From NCBI GenBank assembly GCA_002297185.1, contig DBJV01000059.1:711-6133 (forward strand): a DNA stretch of 5,423 nt, written 5' to 3'. Position numbers and translations under genes: made by a program. Source of the stretch: Christensenella sp. UBA767 (lineage in GTDB: Bacteria > Bacillota > Clostridia > Christensenellales > CAG-917). The stretch's first letter is position 1; the number at the start of each line of letters is the position of its first letter. The notes beneath the pieces are model-generated. The model searched no databases and had not been told where the DNA came from. It worked only from the letters and a program-made list of their open reading frames with translations. Of the stretch, positions 1 to 4,092 are shown piece by piece.

Positions 1-371
1 ACGGCATCAACGATGCACCCGTGCTTATGCGTTCGGATATCGGTATCGCAATGGGCGGTGTAGGCAGTGACGCTGCAATCGAAGCAAGCGACGTAGTGCT
101 TATGCAAGACGATTTGAGCGGAATATCCACCGCAAAGCGTATCGCAAAGAAGACTATGCGCGTCGTATACGAGAATATCGTCGGCTCGCTCGCAGTCAAA
201 ATCGCAATTATGGCATTGTCCGCTTGTGGTGTGCTCGGTGCGTATTCAATGTGGATAGCGGTCGTCGGAGACGTCGGCGTCGCAATCGTGGCAATCCTCA
301 ACGCAATGCGTGTCAACCGTGGTTTCAAAACCACTCTCAAACAACCCAATAACATCAATTTAATTGGTTAG
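1..371 (+). CDS. P1B-type heavy-metal-transporting ATPase, C-terminal part (5' end outside window)
   Basis: This is the end of an ion-pumping P-type ATPase of the inner membrane; reading begins in frame at base 3. The first visible residues, GINDAP, are the ATP-binding hinge motif of the P domain. They are followed by the conserved run around GSDAAIEASDVVLM and by the last two membrane helices. The penultimate helix carries a Lys (in AVKIAI) and the last one an Asp (in VVGDVG). This Lys/Asp pair is typical of the Zn2+/Cd2+/Pb2+ exporters (ZntA/CadA group) rather than of copper pumps, so efflux of a divalent metal is the likely role. The loop between the two helices seems a few residues longer than in ZntA. 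The protein ends about 20 residues after the last helix with no metal-binding tail. Family assignment is firm; the exact metal is inference because the CPC region and N-terminus are not visible. A terminator follows 26 bp after the stop. Confidence 0.93.
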   Translation, partial: GINDAPVLMRSDIGIAMGGVGSDAAIEASDVVLMQDDLSGISTAKRIAKKTMRVVYENIVGSLAVKIAIMALSACGVLGAYSMWIAVVGDVGVAIVAILNAMRVNRGFKTTLKQPNNINLIG

Positions 372-397
372 ATACTCAAAATATTACAAAATCAAAT

Positions 398-430
398 AAA
401 AAGTGCGCCACAGTTCGTGTCGCACTTTTT
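398..430. terminator. Bidirectional intrinsic terminator between convergent genes
   Basis: AAAAAGTGCG (398-407) and CGCACTTTTT (421-430) form a perfect 10-bp stem around a 13-base loop, which can itself pair CAC with GTG. The stem is flanked by A-runs and T-runs, so it reads as a Rho-independent terminator on both strands. It sits between the 3' ends of the metal ATPase gene (plus) and the zinc-ribbon gene (minus) and probably serves both. Confidence 0.88.
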
Positions 431-458
431 GTGTATATAAACCACATTTATATCGCAA

Positions 459-941
459 TTATTCTGCTTGTTTTTTATCTTCTTTAAGTTTATATCCGCA
501 GTTGGGACATTCTGTGTCAGAAGGTGATACTTTAGAAAAACAGTTGGGGCATTCGTCAAATTCGGGTAGGTTTTCATAATCAAAATCCTCATCTGTATCG
601 TTCTCGTTCAAAATCTCGATTTGTTTCAAAACGTGTGCCTCATTCGGCTTTTTCTTGCTCAATTTTGTTTGCTGAATCATCAACGTTTTGTCGGTATTTG
701 CCTTAATTACGTAAATATTGTGGCAAGTTGCAACCGCCATTTTTCCAAAGACATAGAATACAGCAATGGATATTCCGCCAGAGGGAATAATTATCATACA
801 TAACCACCATACGTCGTAAGCAATGCTCGTTATTACGCCGAGCAGCACAACCATTATGCCGAGAACAATCGTTGCTACCGTGATAATTGTCGAGCCTGCG
901 CTTATGTAGCTGTAAGAGTCTAAATCGTTTTGTTGTCTCAT
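459..941 (-). CDS. Two-helix membrane protein with C-terminal zinc ribbon (160 aa)
   Basis: I do not recognise a named family. The protein starts with about 15 polar residues, followed by two hydrophobic helices (about residues 16-41 and 46-72). A basic linker (about 80-105) and an acidic stretch (about 112-130, rich in D/E) follow. At the C-terminus is a rubredoxin-knuckle zinc ribbon, CPNC at 131-134 and CPNCGY at 145-150; Cys131, 134, 145 and 148 are the predicted zinc ligands. The start is supported by AGGAGG (955-950, minus) with 8 bases of spacing. The zinc ribbon and acidic tail most likely lie in the cytoplasm; function is unknown. The gene is preceded by a strong promoter and a long structured leader ending in an intrinsic terminator, so its expression is probably controlled by transcription attenuation. 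It converges on the metal ATPase gene; a link to metal sensing is possible but only a guess. Confidence 0.85.
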   Translation of the reverse strand: MRQQNDLDSYSYISAGSTIITVATIVLGIMVVLLGVITSIAYDVWWLCMIIIPSGGISIAVFYVFGKMAVATCHNIYVIKANTDKTLMIQQTKLSKKKPNEAHVLKQIEILNENDTDEDFDYENLPEFDECPNCFSKVSPSDTECPNCGYKLKEDKKQAE

Positions 942-955
942 TTTTGTTTCCTCCT

Positions 956-990
956 AAATAAAAATGTGCCATCTCAGCGAGATGACACAT
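956..990 (-). terminator. Leader terminator hairpin (attenuator) just before the ribosome binding site
   Basis: Read on the minus strand, AUGUGUCAUCUC (990-979) pairs with GAGAUGGCACAU (975-964) around a GCU loop. All 12 pairs form, one being a U-G wobble. The wobble exists only in minus-strand RNA; on the plus strand it is an A-C mismatch. UUUUAUUU (963-956) follows directly, then AGGAGG at 955-950. A terminator abutting the ribosome binding site of a gene, with the promoter upstream, is the arrangement of a transcriptional attenuator. An alternative pairing that would break it is described in the findings. Confidence 0.8.
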
Positions 991-1011
991 ACAGTTGTTT
1001 CTCGCTTAGTT

Positions 1012-1094
1012 GTCACACCAAATAACCCACAGATTATATGCGGAAACAAGACTGCCATACGTAGTCTGTGGATTTTTATTCAATTTGATGTGAC
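1012..1094 (-). ncRNA. Structured 5' leader, candidate riboswitch/attenuator aptamer of unknown class
   Basis: The predicted transcription start (about 1094, seven bases after the -10 box) is the first base of a closing stem. GUCACAUCAAAU (1094-1083) pairs fully with AUUUGGUGUGAC (1023-1012), with one U-G wobble specific to the minus strand. After an asymmetric internal loop (11 and 3 bases), CCACAGA (1071-1065) pairs with UCUGUGG (1033-1027). After a small internal loop, GUAUG (1060-1056) pairs with CAUAU (1040-1036) around a 15-base apical loop. An 18-21 base linker then leads to the attenuator hairpin at 990-964. Promoter, folded domain, terminator, ribosome binding site and gene in that order suggest a cis-acting sensor for the zinc-ribbon membrane gene. 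I compared the loops by eye with the purine, SAM, c-di-GMP, fluoride, ZTP, THF and T-box consensus sequences and saw no match. It could also be a stand-alone small RNA of about 135 nt ending at the terminator. Confidence 0.6.
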
Positions 1095-1100
1095 GATGTG

Positions 1101-1128
1101 ATTATAACACACAAGGCAAAATTGTCAA
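1101..1128 (-). promoter_or_regulatory. Consensus sigma-A promoter for the leader RNA and zinc-ribbon gene
   Basis: On the minus strand, TTGACA (1128-1123) and TATAAT (1106-1101) are both perfect consensus hexamers separated by 16 bp. The predicted start is near base 1094. This is the strongest promoter visible in the window, which fits a constitutively transcribed leader regulated downstream by termination. Confidence 0.85.
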
Positions 1129-1180
1129 GTCAAGATTGCTCCGCAAATTGCATACTATATAGTGAAAAAGGAGGGAAGAT

Positions 1181-1258
1181 ATGAACTTTTTGATGTTGCT
1201 TTTATCCGTGCTCGGACTTGCGGGACTTATCGGCTTTTTCGGCGGTGCGTGGTTTTGA
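1181..1258 (+). CDS. Small hydrophobic membrane peptide (25 aa)
   Basis: A 25-codon frame starts with ATG six bases after a near-ideal ribosome binding site (AAGGAGG, 1168-1174) and ends with TGA. The predicted peptide is almost wholly hydrophobic (Leu, Phe, Gly, Ala, Trp) with no charged residue, so it should insert as a single membrane helix spanning nearly its whole length. I do not recognise it. Its size and composition recall the tiny accessory subunits or regulators of membrane complexes, but nothing nearby identifies a partner. No clear promoter is visible; ACTATATAGT (1154-1163) is a perfect palindrome just upstream but too close to the ribosome binding site to act as an ordinary -10 box. 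The bidirectional terminator at 1324-1356 could end its transcript. The ribosome binding site is the main argument that it is real. Confidence 0.55.
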   Translation: MNFLMLLLSVLGLAGLIGFFGGAWF

Positions 1259-1323
1259 AGTTAGGAAATTGAGGAATTGTGCGCTTATCCGCCCGTTCGA
1301 TTCCCAAACTGCGCATATAAACG

Positions 1324-1356
1324 AAAAAGAACATATCATTGCGATATGTTCTTTTT
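1324..1356. terminator. Bidirectional terminator downstream of tRNA-Glu
   Basis: AAAAAGAACATATC (1324-1337) and GATATGTTCTTTTT (1343-1356) form a perfect 14-bp stem with a five-base loop, ending in T-runs on either strand. On the minus strand it follows the CCA end of the tRNA gene by three bases. On the plus strand it could stop transcription of the small peptide gene. Confidence 0.88.
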
Positions 1357-1359
1357 GTT

Positions 1360-1435
1360 TGGTACCCCCATAGGGAATCGAACCCTAGTTTCCGCCGTGA
1401 GAGGGCGACGTCTTGAACCGCTTGACCATGAGGGC
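1360..1435 (-). tRNA. tRNA-Glu (anticodon CTC)
   Basis: This 76-base cloverleaf reads on the minus strand. The acceptor stem is GCCCTCA (1435-1429) with TGGGGGT (1370-1364), including two wobble pairs. The D arm contains the AAGCGG typical of tRNA-Glu. The anticodon stem CGCC/GGCG holds the loop CTCTCAC, so the anticodon is CTC (1401-1399) and reads GAG codons. The T arm is TAGGG/CCCTA around TTCGATT. The discriminator base is A and the 3' CCA is encoded (1362-1360). The more usual tRNA-Glu has a TTC anticodon; CTC is a supplementary isoacceptor, so a TTC gene should exist elsewhere. A promoter lies upstream and a terminator downstream, so it is a single-gene unit. Confidence 0.95.
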
Positions 1436-1454
1436 AAATCGATATTGCTTTGTG

Positions 1455-1483
1455 ATAATAGCATAATTTTTGCGCATACGCAA
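1455..1483 (-). promoter_or_regulatory. Probable promoter of tRNA-Glu (extended -10)
   Basis: On the minus strand TATTAT (1460-1455) is preceded by TGC, making an extended -10 element. A weak -35, TTGCGT (1483-1478), lies 17 bp upstream, inside the inverted repeat TTGCG-N4-CGCAA (1470-1483). The predicted start is near 1448, about 13 bases before the tRNA. Confidence 0.55.
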
Positions 1484-1527
1484 GCAAAAATCGATAATTT
1501 GCGTAATTTTTACTCAATGAATTTTTC

Positions 1528-1543
1528 TGATAAAAAATTATCA
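1528..1543. promoter_or_regulatory. Inverted repeat upstream of the oxidoreductase promoter, possible operator
   Basis: TGATAA (1528-1533) and TTATCA (1538-1543) form a perfect 6-4-6 inverted repeat ending 8 bp before the -35 box of the oxidoreductase promoter. The position would suit an activator or repressor site. The surrounding DNA is very AT-rich, so chance is a serious alternative, and I cannot name a cognate regulator. Confidence 0.3.
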
Positions 1544-1551
1544 ATTGCATG

Positions 1552-1580
1552 TTGATTTTTATTATTTAATAATGTAAAAT
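1552..1580 (+). promoter_or_regulatory. Probable promoter of the oxidoreductase gene
   Basis: TTGATT (1552-1557, four of six consensus) and TAAAAT (1575-1580, five of six) are separated by 17 bp. The spacer contains the palindrome ATTATT-T-AATAAT (1561-1573). The predicted start near 1587 gives a leader of about 25 bases before the ATG, with AGGAGG at 1600-1605. Confidence 0.6.
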
Positions 1581-1611
1581 ACATTTGTATAACAATTTTA
1601 GGAGGAATTTT

Positions 1612-3666
1612 ATGAATCCCAAGTATCAAAGCTTGTTTACGCCTTGGAAAATCAAGAATTGCGAAATCAAAAACCGCATCGTCTTGACGTCTATGGGCGG
1701 AACTTCAATTTTCGGATGGATGGAGCCGCATCATTTTGACAAAGAGGCTGCAAACTTCCTTCTTGACCGTGCGAAAAACAACGTCGGTCTTATTTTGCCG
1801 GGCATTGCGCCTATCAGAAACGTTATCGGCGGCAACTGGCTTTACAAGAGCAAAAGTTCCTTCAGACAACTCAAACCCTTCATGGATGAACTTCACAAGA
1901 CGGGCGCGAAGATGTTTGTGCAACTTACTGCGGGATTCGGACGTTCCTTCGCAATTACAGGATTGATGGAAATGCTTGCGACCAACAAATTTGTCGGCGC
2001 AATTGCAAAACCCTTCATCAACATCGATAGGCTCACGATGAGCGCAAGCCCTAACCCCAACCGTTGGAGCGACAAAGTGCCTTCTCGTGCGATGACTATC
2101 GATGAAATTCACGAATTCATTTACGCATTTGGTCAAACTGCAAAAATGTGCAAAGAGGCAGGCGTTGACGGTGTTGAAATCCACGCCGTACACGAGGGCT
2201 ATTTGCTTGACCAATTCACGATGAAATACACCAACCAACGCACCGACGAATACGGCGGATCAATCGAGAACAGATATCGTTTCCCGATCGAGATCGTCAA
2301 AGAAATCAAAAAGGTCTGCGGTGAAGATTACCCCGTATCATTGAGATATTCCGTCGTTTCCAAGACCAAAGGTTTCCGCCAAGGCGCACTTCCGGGTGAG
2401 GATTACGTCGAAGTCGGCAGAGATATGGAAGAGAGCAAGATTGCAGCCAAGATGCTCCAAGACGCAGGCTACGATATGCTCAACTCCGACAACGGCACCT
2501 ACGACGCATGGTACTGGGCGCATCCGCCGGTATATATGCCGCAAAACTGCAACCTCGAGGATTGCGAAGAACTTAAGAAAGCGGTCACCATTCCCGTCGT
2601 TTGCGCAGGTCGCATGACTCCCGAAGTCGGCGCAAAGGCGATTGCGGAAGGCAAAATCGACGGTATGGGCGTTGCTCGTCAGTTCTTGACCGATCCCGAG
2701 TGGGTGACCAAACTCATGCAAGGTCGCGAAAACGACATTATGCCGTGCATTTGTTGCCACAACGCATGCTTTAACATGGCACACTACAACGGCGTTGCAA
2801 ACGATCAAGATTTGTCGGATACAGCAGGTATGGCTCGTTGCGCACTCAATCCGCACACCATGCAATCCAAGAAATACAAGATTGTTCCTGCCAAGAAATC
2901 CAAGAAAATCGCAGTCATCGGCGGTGGTATCGGCGGTATGGAAGTCGCGCGCGTCGCAACTCTCCGCGGACACAAAGTCACCATTTACGAGAAATCAAAC
3001 GACCTCGGCGGCATTTTCGTAGCAGCTGCGGCTCCGTCTTTCAAAGAGAAAGATAAAGAACTCATTGAATGGTACAAAAAGCAAATCAAAGACCTCGGTA
3101 TTCAAGTGAAGTACAACACCGAAGTCAAAGATATTAGCAAACTCGACGCAGACGAAGTGGTCGTTGCAACCGGCTCAGTCGCAAGAAGATTCAGAGTTCC
3201 AGGCATTGAAAAGACCGTCGAGGCATGCGAATTCTTGCTCGACAAGAAAGAGGTTGGTGACAACGTCGTCATTATCGGCGGTGGTCTCACAGGTTGCGAA
3301 ATCGCATACGAATTGCATTTGCGCGGCAAACATCCCACAATCGTTGAGATGAAGAACGACCTCATCGCAGTCAAGGGTGTCTGCCTTGCAAACTCCTCCT
3401 ATTTGCGTGAGTATTTCGCACTCCACAAAGTGCCTGTACATCTCGAAACAAAACTCTTGTCGGTGACAGACAACGGCGTAAAAGTCCAAGACAAGTCCGG
3501 CAAAGAGTTTGAGATTCCTGCAGATTCCGTCATCATGTCCGTCGGTTACATTCCTGCACCTGTTGCCGAAGAAGGCAAGCACGTGCATGTTGTAGGCGAT
3601 AGTGCAAAGATTGGTAATTTGCGCACTGTTATTTGGGGTGCTTGGGACGTCGCCATGAAACTGTAA
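1612..3666 (+). CDS. NADH:flavin oxidoreductase, 2,4-dienoyl-CoA reductase / enoate reductase family (684 aa)
   Basis: This is a three-part soluble flavoenzyme that passes electrons from NAD(P)H through FAD, a 4Fe-4S cluster and FMN to a conjugated double bond. Residues 1 to about 370 are an Old Yellow Enzyme TIM barrel with the active-site run HAVHEGYLLDQF (His191, His194, Tyr197), the family signature NQRTDEYGGS, and the FMN-binding GVARQFLTDPEW (353-364). The cluster ligands are Cys379, Cys382, Cys386 and Cys410. A Rossmann motif GGGIGG (437-442) begins the FAD domain, and GGGLTG (556-561) the NAD(P)H domain. Total length is close to E. coli FadH (about 670). I chose ATG 1612 because AGGAGG lies six bases upstream; a TTG start at 1585 has no such site. 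Relatives include FadH, clostridial enoate/cinnamate reductases and the bile-acid enzymes BaiCD/BaiH; the substrate cannot be read from sequence. The gene is monocistronic, with a palindromic repeat starting at its stop codon. Confidence 0.93.
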   Translation: MNPKYQSLFTPWKIKNCEIKNRIVLTSMGGTSIFGWMEPHHFDKEAANFLLDRAKNNVGLILPGIAPIRNVIGGNWLYKSKSSFRQLKPFMDELHKTGAKMFVQLTAGFGRSFAITGLMEMLATNKFVGAIAKPFINIDRLTMSASPNPNRWSDKVPSRAMTIDEIHEFIYAFGQTAKMCKEAGVDGVEIHAVHEGYLLDQFTMKYTNQRTDEYGGSIENRYRFPIEIVKEIKKVCGEDYPVSLRYSVVSKTKGFRQGALPGEDYVEVGRDMEESKIAAKMLQDAGYDMLNSDNGTYDAWYWAHPPVYMPQNCNLEDCEELKKAVTIPVVCAGRMTPEVGAKAIAEGKIDGMGVARQFLTDPEWVTKLMQGRENDIMPCICCHNACFNMAHYNGVANDQDLSDTAGMARCALNPHTMQSKKYKIVPAKKSKKIAVIGGGIGGMEVARVATLRGHKVTIYEKSNDLGGIFVAAAAPSFKEKDKELIEWYKKQIKDLGIQVKYNTEVKDISKLDADEVVVATGSVARRFRVPGIEKTVEACEFLLDKKEVGDNVVIIGGGLTGCEIAYELHLRGKHPTIVEMKNDLIAVKGVCLANSSYLREYFALHKVPVHLETKLLSVTDNGVKVQDKSGKEFEIPADSVIMSVGYIPAPVAEEGKHVHVVGDSAKIGNLRTVIWGAWDVAMKL

Positions 3667-3788
3667 AGCGCACTATTTAGCGAATAACTGCGGCAGGACT
3701 GTCCGTCCGCCAACTCATTTACAGTTAGTAAATTAGGGTTGTCGTTCGGACAGTCCTTTCTTGTTCTTCATCTAAATATTGCGCTTTA
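3664..3788 (+). repeat. Long palindromic repeat, copy A (complete, 125 bp)
   Basis: Terminal inverted repeats TAAAGCGCACTATTTAG (3664-3680) and CTAAATATTGCGCTTTA (3772-3788) match at 16 of 17 positions. Inside them, GAA-T-AAC pairs with GTT-C-TTC. The arm AGGACTGTCCG (3695-3705) is perfectly complementary to CGGACAGTCCT (3747-3757). The apical hairpin CAACTC-ATTTAC (3711-3722) pairs with GTAAAT (3728-3733) and GGGTTG (3736-3741), leaving a two-base TA bulge. The whole unit can fold into one long hairpin. Its first three bases are the stop codon of the oxidoreductase. It may end transcription, although the T-rich stretch after the inner hairpin is interrupted by C and G. Both ends are TA, which would also fit a non-autonomous insertion at a TA target. 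Confidence 0.85.
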
Positions 3789-3795
3789 CGTAATC

Positions 3796-3905
3796 CAAAA
3801 CGCCCAAGCGGCGAATAACTTTGTCAGGCAACTCATTTACGATTGTAAATTATGGTTGCCGTGCAAGGGGCTTTTTTGCGCTGTTCATCCGTTTATTGCG
3901 CTTTA
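3796..3905 (+). repeat. Palindromic repeat, copy B (diverged)
   Basis: This copy follows copy A after 7 bp in the same orientation. It keeps GCGAATAACT (3811-3820), GTCAGG, the apical hairpin CAACTC-ATTTAC / GTAAAT-TA-TGGTTG (3830-3858) and the right end TTTATTGCGCTTTA (3892-3905). The long variable arm is replaced by GGCAAC/GTTGCC (3828-3833 with 3855-3860) and a weak CTTTG/CAAGG pairing. Its left terminal repeat has drifted and matches the right end poorly, and the run CTTTTTT (3871-3877) follows the hairpin. Its start is my estimate from alignment to copy A. Confidence 0.65.
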
Positions 3906-3941
3906 CACAGAGTGGAAAATTAAGTTTCGGTTCAAGCCGTG

Positions 3942-3975
3942 CCTTTCTTGTTCTTCATCTAAACATTGCACTTTG
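3942..3975 (+). repeat. Palindromic repeat, 3' fragment (copy D)
   Basis: These 34 bases match the right flank of copy A (3755-3788) at 31 positions, covering the TTTCTTG, TTCTTCATCTAAA and ATTGC-CTTT blocks. No matching left half is recognisable between copy B and this fragment, although GGTTCAAGCCGTGCC (3929-3943) may be a remnant of the stem. It is most simply a truncated copy. Confidence 0.7.
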
Positions 3976-4003
3976 CATGTTTTGCGGATATGGAATATTC
4001 CAC

Positions 4004-4035
4004 AATTATTAATTAATAATTATTAATTATTAATT
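4004..4035. promoter_or_regulatory. A/T-only tract upstream of the aminopeptidase promoter, UP-element-like
   Basis: Thirty-two consecutive bases contain only A and T, as overlapping ATTATTA/TTAATTAA units, directly abutting the -35 box of the aminopeptidase promoter. Such tracts can bind the RNA polymerase alpha subunit or bend DNA. This role is inference from position and composition. Confidence 0.4.
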
Positions 4036-4062
4036 CAAAAAACTCGCAATATATGTTACAAT
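4034..4062 (+). promoter_or_regulatory. Probable promoter of the aminopeptidase gene
   Basis: TTCAAA (4034-4039, four of six) and TACAAT (4057-4062, five of six) are 17 bp apart, and TG at 4054-4055 makes an extended -10. The predicted start is near 4069, giving a leader of about 24 bases. An inverted repeat, CAATAT (4047-4052) and ATATTG (4061-4066), straddles the -10 box and could be an operator. Confidence 0.6.
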
Positions 4063-4092
4063 ATTGTCAGTAAATATATAGGAGTCATTGTT

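Noticed and set aside
1012..1094. 6S RNA or a purine-type riboswitch
   Set aside because: The structured domain is far too short for 6S RNA. The UAUAAUC run lacks the other conserved loop sequences of the purine aptamer.
1181..1258. Type I toxin interpretation of the small hydrophobic peptide
   Set aside because: It is shorter than typical type I toxins, lacks their charged tail, and no antisense RNA gene is evident over it.
1521..1535. CodY-box-like sequence upstream of the oxidoreductase promoter
   Set aside because: I count about 11 of 15 matches to the published consensus, in DNA so AT-rich that this is expected by chance.
1227..1555. Open frames on both strands covering the tRNA region
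   Set aside because: They run across the tRNA gene, its terminator and its promoter, lack ribosome binding sites, and the peptides look random.
1585..1611. Upstream TTG start adding nine residues to the oxidoreductase
   Set aside because: No ribosome binding site precedes it, and it lies at the predicted transcription start. ATG 1612 has AGGAGG at ideal spacing.
1705..3588. Several minus-strand open frames inside the oxidoreductase gene
   Set aside because: They are antisense shadows of a well-supported gene, with compositionally odd peptides and no initiation signals.
3664..3975. CRISPR array
   Set aside because: The copies are long, imperfect, palindromic over their whole length and not separated by uniform spacers.
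3991..4002. Perfect 12-bp palindrome TGGAATATTCCA
   Set aside because: About one such palindrome is expected by chance in a window of this size, and it sits outside the promoter core.
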